Below, piece by piece: positions 7,401-14,504 of a stretch of DNA of 33,339 nt. Position 1 is the first letter of the stretch; every line of letters begins with the position of its first letter. The stretch covers positions 1-33,339 of the forward strand of contig DATNPK010000007.1 in assembly GCA_036703275.1 (NCBI GenBank). Direction: 5' to 3'. Below the pieces are notes generated by a model. It saw only the letters and a program-made list of their open reading frames with translations, was not told where the DNA came from and ran no database searches. The stretch comes from Coleofasciculaceae cyanobacterium. Lineage in GTDB: Bacteria; Cyanobacteriota; Cyanobacteriia; Cyanobacteriales; Xenococcaceae. The translations under genes and the position numbers were made by a program.

Positions 7401-9063
7401 CTAAAAATTACTCTATCTAAAAGTAGGCAAAACAATTGAATGTATTATACACTATACAGGTATCTTGTATAAATTAATATAATATCTATAGTTAAGTATT
7501 TTATATATGCTTATTAAATTGTCAACTGATAAGAGTCTTGTGTAAAATAGCGAAAATCATTTTGTTTTTTTGTTTCATTTAATTTCAACTAAACTGATAG
7601 CTTGTTTATCTAGCGTTATAATTTATTATCGACAAGAATCTTATCGAATATGCATGGTTATAAAACTGACGATAATCGTTTAATAGCTATTTTTAAATCA
7701 AGCCGAGATAGCTGGAAAAACAAGTGTGCTTTAAAACAGAAAAAAATCAAATCTCTAGAGATAAAGCTACGAGATACCGCTTTTAGTAGAGCTAAATGTC
7801 AGCATAGAACAAAAGTAATCCAAACTCAGTTAGGAGATAAGGAAGCTCTTCTACAAGAACAAAGTTTACTTATCAAAGCTCAACAAGCTGAAATTCAATT
7901 GCTAAAAAAAAATCTCACCCACTCAAGCATTCAATCAAAGAGCAACCCGAAGTAGTTGATGTAACCATCGACCACTATCAGGATTCACAAGAATTAATTT
8001 CTCTAAAGCCCACTCACTATACTTATCCTGCCTTCATCATTAAATTAGCTATTGAGCAACGATTGACTAATTTTACTAGTTGGCGCGGTATCGAACGCAA
8101 TTTTCGCCTCTTTTCTCAATTTTTCTCGATGCCAACCCCAGATTTTCGCACTATTCGACAATGGTTTTTGAAATTGGGTCTTTTTGAACTTAAACAACCC
8201 AAAGAACCTCGCTCCGACTGGATCTTTATTCTCGATACTACCTTCGGTCATAGTCACAGAAAATGTTTTCTGATTCTCGGTATTCCCTATCAACAATGGT
8301 TACACAAACTTCATTCTGATGATCCTCAGCTGCGATATCATGATTTACAGGTCTTGTCTTTAAACGTTCTTGAAAGTACCAAAGGTTCTATTTTGGCTTC
8401 GATCCTTGATGATTTAACCTCTATTGTTGGTCAACCTCTACAAATTATTTCCGACCATGGTGCCGATTTAATCCGAGGTATTAAACTACATCGGCAACAG
8501 CACCCTGAGATTATTTCTACCTACGATTTTACTTACTTCTGTTGCATTATGGTTTAAAGCTAAAGCTGATCAAGATGTTCGCTTCAGCAACTTTCTGGCT
8601 ATCTGTAGTTGGATTCGCTCTCAAATCAATTCTACGCTTCTTATCTTTTTTGATGGCTTTAGGAGCCAAATCCCTTGCTCGGTATCACAATGTAGATATT
8701 TTTATTCATTGGGCAGCTAATATCTTTCAATATTGGGACAAACAAGATTTTTCCCTCATCGATGCCAATCCTTCAATTGGGCTAAAAAAGTTTTTGAGTT
8801 ATTTTCGCCCATTGTTGCACTATCGACCAGAACTCGATACCTATAGGGGCGTTCTTTCTCTTTATAGTTGCGCCAAACAACTGTTGACTCAAAATGGTTT
8901 ACATCAACAATCAGCCTCCGATTGGCTTAAATTAAGTCAAAAATTGACTAACTCTCCTGAAATTCAACACAGTATTCAACAGGTCACTCAATACTTAACT
9001 ACCCAAACACAACATATTCCTCAATCTCTTGTTTTGAGTGCTTTGTCGAGAGTTCAAACTTAA
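7349..9063 (+). mobile_element. Insertion sequence remnant (copy B, nearly full length)
   Basis: The element begins at the palindrome shared with copy A (5295). It has about 300 nt of AT-rich leader, then a transposase in three frames from 7650 to 9063. Its right end merges with an IS5-type transposase on the opposite strand near 9020-9063, so the true right terminus was not found and the unit is probably truncated there. No target duplication could be recognised. Confidence 0.65.
7650..9063 (+). pseudogene. IS transposase broken into three frames
   Basis: Part 1 (7650-7955) is a basic N-terminus followed by a coiled coil (about residues 25-95). Part 2 continues in the -1 frame after an A9 run at 7904-7912 and carries the body of the protein, with FILDTTFGHSHRK and IISDHGADLIRG resembling DDE-type metal-binding segments. 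Part 3 (about 8542-9063) resumes after a second frameshift near 8540 and contains ARYHNVDIFIHWA and the C-terminal helices. The family is recognised as a cyanobacterial IS transposase; its formal IS group was not assigned. The first shift lies on a slippery A-run and could be programmed. The second has no such site, and the text around 8560-8680 looks scrambled, so this copy is most likely dead. Confidence 0.75.
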
Positions 9064-9765
9064 TCTTGCGCATGATCTGGGGATACCCTTTCTCCAACTC
9101 CTGTGTGAGATATTTTGGATGATAGCCGTGGTCTAACAAGATTGTAATCTTGGGAATGTTCATCGGCTTGGCGCGAAAATAGTCAATGTTTTGGGTCAAC
9201 ATCTCAATCAACCCCGCATCATCAGAAATACTGGCTCTCGTACAGTGCGTGAAGAAAGGAAAGCCTAACGTATCTACTGCCAGATGCCGTTTGATGCCAT
9301 TGGTAGCTTTGTAGAAGCAGAAGCCTTTTGACTCCACACTCGCATTGCAGGTATTCTCGACAGCTTGCGAGTCAACGATCATCAACGTTGTCCACTGGGC
9401 TTTTGTCTTGGTGCGCGTTCCCTTGCGGAGGAAACCTCCGCGGGGTCGCACCGCTTTTTCACGCCTTCGCGTACTTGTCCATGTAATACATTCATCAGTT
9501 TCTCGATTGAACCCGCTTGGCGCCACTGTTTGTAGTGCCAGTAGACCGTCGAGTAAGGCGGCAAGTCTTTGGGCAAATCTTCCCAATTGTATGCGAAGCG
9601 GTATCCTTTAGGGCAGCCATTCTTTAGTTGATAGAAGATGCCATTTAATAGTTCTCGCTTTGTCCAGTTGGACGGTCGAGTTGATTTTTTCTGAGGCAAG
9701 ATCTCAACTAGTAAGGGTTCAAGAATTTCCCACTCTTGGTCGGTTAAGCTACTGGAGTAAGTCAT
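8999..9765 (-). pseudogene. IS5-family transposase, frameshifted by a palindrome and truncated
   Basis: The N-terminal part (9765 to about 9460) is the usual IS5 opening (LTDQEWEILEPLL, then TKRELLNGIFYQLKNGC and STVYWHYKQWRQAG). The DDE part is in another frame (about 9405 to 8999): TTLMIVDSQAVENT holds the first catalytic Asp, then NGIKRHLAVDTLGFP, and ITILLDHGYHPK holds the second. The break coincides with a 43-nt palindrome (9410-9452) inserted between them. The C-terminus, including the region expected to carry the last catalytic Glu, is lost where the frame runs into the IS at 7349-9063. The element also cuts a DJ-1/PfpI gene just beyond its start (9816). Family assignment is firm; activity is excluded. 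Confidence 0.85.
9410..9452. repeat. 43-nt GC-rich palindrome inserted in the IS5 transposase
   Basis: Outer arms GGTGCG (9410-9415) and CGCACC (9447-9452) enclose a perfect 7-bp hairpin GCGGAGG-AAA-CCTCCGC (9425-9441). The unit sits exactly where the transposase changes frame. Its translated sequence (RCDPAEVSSARERAP) is foreign to the family, so it was probably inserted after the IS arrived. It belongs in style with the palindromes at 20, 5198 and 7347. Confidence 0.65.
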
Positions 9766-9815
9766 GAGGGCTACGTTATTCTAGAGGCAATGATCTTATT
9801 TGTTACAGTCAAAAG

Positions 9816-10109
9816 ATGTCAAATGGGTTCTATAGAGTAGTAATTGATAGAAATAGAGTTACAGGTGCGGGAGTTACATCAGGGATTGACTTCGGTTTAA
9901 CTTTACTCAGCTTACTACTTGACGAAGATACGGCGAAAACAACTCAGTTAATGATGCAATACAGTCCTCAGCCACCCTTTGATTCAGGCACGCCCAAAAC
10001 CGCAGATTTGCAGACTACGGAAGCTTTACTTCAGGCAGGAAAGCCTTTTATTGATGCTCTTATGCAGCAAACCAAAATTATTAGACGGGTCATAAAACCT
10101 CGTCTGTAG
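9816..10109 (+). pseudogene. DJ-1/PfpI family protein, C-terminal fragment
   Basis: This 97-codon fragment carries the C-terminal third of a DJ-1/PfpI (class I glutamine amidotransferase-like) protein. VVIDRNRVTGAGVTSGIDFGL (around residues 8-28) and LLLDEDTAKTTQLMMQYSPQPPFDSGTPKT are characteristic of this family in cyanobacteria and proteobacteria. The N-terminal two thirds, including the nucleophile-elbow cysteine, are absent: just upstream is the IS5-type element. The original gene was probably interrupted by that insertion and its 5' part was then lost. Two family Gly residues differ (TGAGVTSG), which also suggests decay. No function is expected. Confidence 0.75.
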
Positions 10110-10130
10110 CGAAGCCGAAGGCGGGGAGAG

Positions 10131-10358
10131 TCAGGCAACGTCATTAAATGATTCATCTACAGTTTTGCTAAACGATCGCACAAGAGCCACAATTTCATCA
10201 GCCCGATCATCGTTAAAGACCCCATCCAGCCCACTGCTATGATCATCAGTAAAGGGTGACTTGTAAAGTAAACCTGGATTCATTACCCCATTCTAGGTCA
10301 GGTAATCGATAATATTCTCCACAAAGCGAATCTGATTGGCAGTAAAGTTATACCAATT
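10131..10358 (-). pseudogene. Type I restriction enzyme HsdR, C-terminal remnant
   Basis: Read on the minus strand from 10358, the frame gives NWYNFTANQIRFVENIIDYL, then an in-frame TAG stop, then NGVMNPGLLYKSPFTD and GLDGVFNDDRADEIVALV down to a TGA at 10131-10133. This is the end of the EcoEI-type C-terminal domain of type I restriction subunit R, where a segment like GVMDP..LYE.PFTD..P.GVDGVF is conserved. Only about 75 of roughly 800 or more residues remain, and the stop interrupts even these. No HsdM or HsdS is seen. It marks a former restriction locus that has been deleted. The frames are short, so it would be missed by length-based gene finding. Confidence 0.75.
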
Positions 10359-10642
10359 TTCAAAAGTGGCTAGAGAGATAAAGCATTAGTAAAATATTCC
10401 CAGTTTGCCAAAGAAACAATAGCCCTCTTTTGTCAGTATCCGAAATTTCCTATTAATAAAAGGTTTTCAAGAGCAACGATATCAATTCATTGAGCCATTT
10501 GTAGTTAAATTTTCGTCATCCGCTCGCCTGAGAAAATTTCTATTAAGAAAAAACTTCTCGATCGCTTATTGGATAATGGTTACAGAATTTAGAAATTGCT
10601 AGTGTTTTCGGAGTCTGACAAAAGAGGGATAACTTTTAGAAT
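10359..10642. other. Gap between HsdR remnant and toxin-antitoxin pair
   Basis: Nothing recognisable is seen in this roughly 280-nt AT-rich stretch. The HsdR reading frame degenerates upstream of 10358 (stops in all frames). The promoter of the pair at 10643 should lie near 10560-10620, but no convincing -35/-10 could be picked. Confidence 0.4.
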
Positions 10643-10963
10643 ATGCCACCATCAATCAAGGCAATACGCGAGAAAATAAACCAAAATGACTTTGAACTTT
10701 CTAAGCACGCGGTTGACCAATCGATTATTAGAAATATTCCGATAGCGGAAATTATTGAAGCCATTCAGCGAGGGGAGATTATCGAAGATTATTATGCCGA
10801 TGATAAATATGGAGCGAGTTGTTTGATAGCAGGATTTACTATTAGAGATCGCCCTGTACACATTCAATGCAGCTATCCTTCACGTCCGTTAGTTAAAATC
10901 ATTACTATCTATCAACCTAATAGCGATTTTTGGAACAAAAACTTTACCCAAAGGAAAAATTAA
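10643..10963 (+). CDS. DUF4258 protein, probable toxin
   Basis: This 106-residue protein belongs to the DUF4258 family. The typical start I..I...I....FELSKHAVDQSIIRNIPIAEIIEAI (about residues 12-41) carries the conserved His22, followed by GEIIEDYYADDKYGASCLIAG (44-64) and a strand with RPVHIQCSYPSRPLVKIITIYQP (70-92). The family has a RelE-like small beta sheet fold and is often encoded next to YgiT-type antitoxins, as here: the partner starts 2 nt after the stop. The role as an RNase toxin is inferred from this pairing and is not proven. A GAGGG lies somewhat far (about 14 nt) upstream of the ATG. The gene is intact. Confidence 0.75.
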   Translation: MPPSIKAIREKINQNDFELSKHAVDQSIIRNIPIAEIIEAIQRGEIIEDYYADDKYGASCLIAGFTIRDRPVHIQCSYPSRPLVKIITIYQPNSDFWNKNFTQRKN

Positions 10964-10965
10964 AA

Positions 10966-11190
10966 ATGACCCAAGAATATAATGAAAAGTTAGTTGAAGC
11001 CAACGTCACTTACTCACTAGAAATGAACGGAAAATTTTTTCTCATTGAAAACGTTCCCGCACGAGTCAACCCTGAAACTGGAGAGCAGTTTTTTTCTCCT
11101 GTCACTGTAGAACGTATCCAAAATATTATCAACCAGCAACAAAAACCAAGTCATTTTATTAAAACCCCTGTTTACAATTTTGCAGTCTAG
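10966..11190 (+). CDS. YgiT-like antitoxin without zinc-finger cysteines
   Basis: This 74-residue protein aligns with YgiT/MqsA-type N-terminal zinc fingers. TYSLEMNGKFFLIENVPARV (about residues 15-34) corresponds to the family core (T...E..GK...IENVPA.VC..CGE), and EQFFSPVTVERIQNIINQQQ follows. Where the family has two CxxC knuckles, this protein has none: the second knuckle reads VNPETGE (residues 34-40) and there is no cysteine in the whole protein. It can therefore not bind zinc in the known way. The ATG at 10966 was chosen over 10930 because it has AAGGA upstream and sits 2 nt after the toxin stop; the earlier start would overlap the toxin. The C-terminal helix-turn-helix of full MqsA is absent, as in many short YgiT partners. 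Confidence 0.75.
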   Translation: MTQEYNEKLVEANVTYSLEMNGKFFLIENVPARVNPETGEQFFSPVTVERIQNIINQQQKPSHFIKTPVYNFAV

Positions 11191-11251
11191 TTCTTAATTC
11201 TCAACGGCAAATTATTGATTGCTACATTGTTGAGCATAAAAAGGCGATCCT

Positions 11252-12361
11252 TTATTGCCCCTGATTTCTTTTCATTATTTTCTTGAGATAGTCCAAGCTA
11301 TAGCCTCGTTTGACTGCTGCCTCCCATAGTTCCCATGAGCCAGAAATACAGATCCACTGTTCCCCCTCTCTGATTTGCTGACCCGAACAATACCCCAATT
11401 CACGAGCTAAGTCATACCAGTGACGAAATACTGTTGCTTTGTCTATTTGTTGAGTTTCCGAGTCGCGATCGCCATTGCCTTCAACCAAAGTTTTACTCCC
11501 CCAATCGCCCTTTAGTGCCGACACAAAATAGCCCGAAACATTTGGTATATGACTATCTCGCTTCCTTGCTTTTAATAAGGCAACTGCACTTTCTACTTTC
11601 TCTCTTGAATACAGCTTCAGAAGACTTGTCACCGTCTTGTTGATTGGTATTCCAGTACTGTCTAATAATGGTATCAACTTTTCCCATTTAGCGTTGACTA
11701 TATAGTCAACTTGGATGCTGGTTTTTTCCTCACCTATGTTTTGCTTATTTGGTTGTGATTCGGAGTTTTTTTGACCAATAGAAGTATTTAATTCTTCTGA
11801 ATGAGGATTACTTTGTTTTTGTTCTTTTTCTTTTTCTAAAGCTGTTTTTGTTGAAGCAGCAGCAAATTTATTCTTTTGCTCTGCTGTTTTTTCTTTAGTA
11901 GTAATCTTTGGTTCATATAATGAGACTTCACTATTGCTCATCTCAAGGGTTGGGTATCCCTCACCTCGATCTGTGTTACTCCTCATCTCGACCATTTCAG
12001 TACTTCTGGAGGTTTCAGCACCCAGAAATTCACCCAGGCGATCGCAATTTAGCGAGTAATAATTTGTCTGATTCCATTGTTTTTCTTTATGGCGAATTAC
12101 CTTGACTATTCCCAGCGATCGCAATAAAGACATTGCTTTTCTAAACTGCCAGACAGAAAGCCAGGGGAACTGCTGATTTACCCAGTCTACAAATGTATTG
12201 TAGACATACTTAACTCCATTAATAACAGTCCCCACACCGTCTTTGTTCATCCAGTAGTTGAGTTGCTGAACGATTACGGCTGCATTTATATTTCCCAACG
12301 CTGCTGCAATAGACGCATCAAACATTCGCGTGTTAGTTGGAGAGGTCGATAAGATGCTCAT
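11252..12361 (-). CDS. Winged-helix replication-initiator-like protein (plasmid/phage type)
   Basis: This 369-residue protein has an N-terminal winged-helix-like domain (about 1-110): FDASIAAALGNINAAVIVQQLNYWMN resembles the opening of phage replisome-organiser and plasmid replication proteins, and WQFRKAMSLLRSLGIVKVIRH looks like the recognition helix and wing. A low-complexity linker rich in Lys, Glu, Ser and Asn spans about 115-215. A C-terminal domain (about 225-369) has LLKLYSREKVESAVALLKARK, a DnaD-like helical segment. AGAGG lies about 9 nt upstream of the start. It is on the opposite strand to its neighbours, next to a ribbon-helix-helix-like gene and near a DnaB fragment, which suggests the replication module of an integrated plasmid or phage-derived element. 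The exact function is unproven. Confidence 0.6.
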   Translation of the reverse strand: MSILSTSPTNTRMFDASIAAALGNINAAVIVQQLNYWMNKDGVGTVINGVKYVYNTFVDWVNQQFPWLSVWQFRKAMSLLRSLGIVKVIRHKEKQWNQTNYYSLNCDRLGEFLGAETSRSTEMVEMRSNTDRGEGYPTLEMSNSEVSLYEPKITTKEKTAEQKNKFAAASTKTALEKEKEQKQSNPHSEELNTSIGQKNSESQPNKQNIGEEKTSIQVDYIVNAKWEKLIPLLDSTGIPINKTVTSLLKLYSREKVESAVALLKARKRDSHIPNVSGYFVSALKGDWGSKTLVEGNGDRDSETQQIDKATVFRHWYDLARELGYCSGQQIREGEQWICISGSWELWEAAVKRGYSLDYLKKIMKRNQGQ

Positions 12362-12486
12362 TTTTCAATACCTCTAACTACATTTAAGCGGTTAAAAGGC
12401 AGTTGCGCGAAATCAAAGGTGCAATTTTCACTCACACCATTTAAAATGGACATAATTACTGATTCCTTTTTTGGGATATTGGTTTG

Positions 12487-12526
12487 AAAGCGATCGCAAC
12501 TCTTTCCACGGATATGCGATCGCTTT
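12487..12526. terminator. Terminator-like hairpin after the RHH-like gene
   Basis: AAAGCGATCGCA (12487-12498) and TGCGATCGCTTT (12515-12526) are perfectly complementary 12-bp arms built around two HIP1 octamers with a 16-nt loop. The hairpin lies just beyond the 3' end of the minus-strand gene at 12552 and before the minus-strand gene at 11252, so it probably separates the two transcripts. Confidence 0.55.
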
Positions 12527-12551
12527 TGCTTTAGGACAGAGATCTAATTCT

Positions 12552-12764
12552 TTATTCTTCTAGCTCGAAATCTTTAGCCATTGTTAAACCTCCAGCACGA
12601 ATTGCTCTTTCCAAAAGATCTGAACGAGTCATTCGATACTCTTGAGCCTTTTTGTCAATTTCTTCACTTGCAAAATCTGTAATCATAAAACATTTTTGTT
12701 TTTTTACCTCTCCGTAAGCCCCTGGTTTGGAGCGAACATCTTTTGACATCATAGATACCAGCAT
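12552..12764 (-). CDS. Ribbon-helix-helix-like small regulator
   Basis: This 70-residue protein has a short strand (KCFMITDFASEEIDKKAQEY, about residues 24-43) followed by a helix-turn-helix part (MTRSDLLERAIRAGGLTMAK, about 45-64). The pattern matches CopG/Arc-type ribbon-helix-helix proteins, in which the strand contacts the DNA major groove. The upstream ATG (12764) is preferred because GAGG lies 8 nt before it; the Met codons at 12752 and 12749 have no ribosome site. A 14-bp perfect inverted repeat with a promoter lies 45 nt upstream, and a further half-site TTGACATCA lies inside the gene start (12743-12751). This fits autorepression, as in plasmid copy-control or partition regulators. 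The identity of the regulated genes is inferred from position only. Confidence 0.65.
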   Translation of the reverse strand: MLVSMMSKDVRSKPGAYGEVKKQKCFMITDFASEEIDKKAQEYRMTRSDLLERAIRAGGLTMAKDFELEE

Positions 12765-12808
12765 ATCAGTACCTCATTAGGTTAACCTACTTTTTATCTT
12801 ATCATAAG

Positions 12809-12840
12809 TATACTGATGTCAACATATTGACATCAGTATA
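12809..12840. promoter_or_regulatory. Perfect 14-bp inverted-repeat operator with -35 boxes on both strands
   Basis: TATACTGATGTCAA (12809-12822) and TTGACATCAGTATA (12827-12840) are exactly complementary, separated by CATA. Each arm carries TTGACA, the consensus -35 hexamer, one facing each way. The site lies between the divergent genes at 12552 (minus) and 13060 (plus). A protein bound here would block both promoters. A shorter palindrome AGGTTAACCT lies at 12779-12788. Confidence 0.75.
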
Positions 12841-12855
12841 TCAGGATGTTAATAT
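12827..12855 (+). promoter_or_regulatory. Sigma-70-type promoter reading toward the Cys-motif gene
   Basis: TTGACA (12827-12832), a 17-nt spacer and TAATAT (12850-12855) make a near-consensus promoter. Transcription would start near 12862 and run into the gene at 13060 through a leader of about 200 nt that contains two HIP1 sites able to pair (near 12989 and 13016). The -35 box lies within the inverted repeat, so it should be controlled by the protein binding there. On the minus strand the matching TTGACA has a poorer -10. Confidence 0.65.
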
Positions 12856-13059
12856 GAATATATTGGAAGCGGAAAGCAAAATAATTGATTACGGAGAGAA
12901 CTTTCGTTGAAGTAATTATTTCAAGAAACATTTATCCGCAAGCCATAGAAGTTAACTAATCAATGTAAACAAATTCTCAAATCAAAAAGCGATCGCTAGT
13001 CCTGATAAAACAAGGCGATCGCTCCTAAATAACCACCAATTAAGAGGTTAATAAATATC

Positions 13060-13626
13060 ATGACGCAAGCTATAGTAGTCAAGCCAACTCCGCCTGTAAA
13101 AACCTGCTCTACTTGCCCACATTTCAATAATTTCTATGAAGTAAACGGACGTGGATGGTGCAAGCTTTTTGACCGCCAAGCCAGAGAGCATCATGAAATT
13201 ACTAATGACTGCATCATATCTTCTGACTTAGCAGTTTCTCACGAACTAGAAAATAACTTAGATATTTTTCCCGATATTAATCTTGAGGAACTTGAAGCAT
13301 TTCCAACAGAGGAAATAATAGACGAAGCAGATAAACCTCACTCGGATTATGAAGTGGGAAGCATCGTTAAAGTAATTGATGCTGACGAAGACCATACAGA
13401 GTGGGCGGTTTTCGAGATAGTTGAATGTAAGTACAACCCAAATCTTTATGACAGCATTGAAACTTATCTAAATCAATGTGAGTGGTACTATCGCCTATGT
13501 AGTTATCAAGATGGCAATACGATGCCTTCTAATAACTTTGTGGTAGATAAATCTTTGTGGGTCAGAGAAGATGAAATTTGCGATTTTGATATGTCCTGGA
13601 ATGTCTGTACCGAAGAGATATTTTAA
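13060..13626 (+). CDS. Hypothetical protein with N-terminal cysteine (zinc-type) motif
   Basis: This 188-residue protein has four cysteines near the N-terminus in the pattern C-x2-C-x14-C-x16-C: CSTCPHF begins at Cys16, then WCKLFDRQA and NDCIIS. The arrangement suggests a small zinc-binding or Fe-S site, and similar short Cys openings occur in proteins of cyanobacterial plasmids. An acidic linker follows (about 62-95, rich in Asp and Glu). The C-terminal half (about 98-188) has VGSIVKVIDADEDHTEWAVF, a small beta-barrel-like opening resembling KOW/SH3-type sheets, and many aromatic residues. The ATG has AGAGG about 12 nt upstream. The near-consensus promoter at 12827 probably drives it. No family with a known function was recognised. 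Confidence 0.6.
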   Translation: MTQAIVVKPTPPVKTCSTCPHFNNFYEVNGRGWCKLFDRQAREHHEITNDCIISSDLAVSHELENNLDIFPDINLEELEAFPTEEIIDEADKPHSDYEVGSIVKVIDADEDHTEWAVFEIVECKYNPNLYDSIETYLNQCEWYYRLCSYQDGNTMPSNNFVVDKSLWVREDEICDFDMSWNVCTEEIF

Positions 13627-13705
13627 TTAGCTTTCACAGGCGATCTCATCTTCAAAGCGATCGCCTTTGATTCCCAAGAAGCAAAATCGCTATAGTAGAA
13701 CATAG

Positions 13706-13993
13706 ATGCTATTTACTACATTTGTGGCTTTAGCTCAAATTAATCGTGGTGTGGAAAGTCAGAGTAATAAACGTCTTTCTATAGCTTCAGCTAAAGACAG
13801 TTGCAGTCTGGAAGAGAATGCTGATTTACTACTGATGTTGTATCGCGATGAATATTACAATTCAGACACTTTAGATTTAGGTGTTATGGAAATTATTGTA
13901 GGCAAAAATCGTAATGGTTCTACTGGAACTTGCATGGTAATGTTTAACCCTAGTATTGGTAACTTTAGTAACTTTAAAAATTCAATTCTTTAA
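13706..13993 (+). pseudogene. Replicative helicase DnaB, C-terminal fragment
   Basis: The 95 codons match the end of the RecA-like DnaB helicase domain. ALAQINRGVESQSNKRL corresponds to the conserved ALSQL.RGVE.R..KRP, then LEENADLLLMLYRDEYYN to IEQDAD.V.FLYRDEYY, and MEIIVGKNRNGSTGTC to E.I..K.RNGPTGT. The Walker A half and the N-terminal domain (about 350 residues) are absent, and the segment normally reading SDLRESG is altered to ASAKDSC. So this is a diverged remnant, not a helicase. It lies just downstream of replication-type genes, which suggests a former plasmid or phage replication module. Whether the short product is expressed is unknown. Confidence 0.75.
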
Positions 13994-14132
13994 TTCAATT
14001 AATTGATATTTTTGATTGGCAAAAACTAGGTAAAATAGCAAACTTAAGCAATTTCGCCAATTTACGTTCCTGGGAGTAAGTAGTTATATTGGGGTAAATA
14101 CCGATATGGCGAAATCTCATTGGGAATAAAGC

Positions 14133-14248
14133 ATGGCGTTTGAGCAGGAATTAGATATTTATTTGCGATCGCGTTTTACCTTAATATTTTAGTTACGTCA
14201 GAGGAAGAACGGGCATTACAGAGCGTTAAGCAAGTATGCAACAAAGCC
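14133..14248 (+). pseudogene. Ycf46-like AAA+ ATPase, N-terminal remnant
   Basis: The ATG at 14133 opens MAFEQELDIYLRSRFTLI, the characteristic start of a Ycf46-type AAA ATPase of cyanobacteria. The frame then stops (TAG). Shifting by one base restores LVTSEEERALQSVKQVCNKA, which continues the family sequence to about 14248. After that all similarity ends. Only about 38 of some 500 residues remain, with a frameshift near 14186, so it is a dead fragment. The DNA from 14249 to 14445 holds no convincing gene. Inverted 9-bp arms ATTTCGCCA (14051-14059) and TGGCGAAAT (14107-14115) lie just upstream. Confidence 0.65.
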
Positions 14249-14445
14249 ATAATTAACGAGCCAAAATTTTCTTCATTTGGTTCGACGAAACTATCGGTCA
14301 TAACCGCAAAAGAACTTTGACCATTGCTTGAAGACGTAACTTTTTTTCTAACTAATTTAGGCTAATAGACAGCATGAGCATAAAAAGTTTCATTCTTGTC
14401 GATGGCGCGATCGCCAATTTGTTAAATTGTTTTATCTCTTAAAGT

Positions 14446-14474
14446 TTAAGAAACGATATACTCTGTAGTAATAT
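14446..14474 (+). promoter_or_regulatory. Candidate promoter for the hybrid kinase
   Basis: TTAAGA (14446-14451), a 17-nt spacer and TAATAT (14469-14474) form a plausible sigma-70-type promoter about 30 nt before the kinase start. The -35 match is only 4 of 6 bases, so the call is tentative. Confidence 0.3.
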
Positions 14475-14504
14475 AGCTAATAACACTCGTTGGGAGAGAG
14501 TGTA

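Noticed and set aside
12985-13023. Pair of HIP1 octamers in the 13060 leader as a riboswitch
   Set aside because: The two GCGATCGC copies can pair, but this is expected wherever two HIP1 sites lie close together; no conserved riboswitch core was recognised.
14265-14335. Plus-strand reading FFIWFDETIGHNRKRTLTIA, similar to FILDTTFGHSHRK of the IS transposase at 7650
   Set aside because: The similarity is intriguing and may be a scrap of a related transposase, but it covers only about 12 residues and cannot be distinguished from chance by eye.
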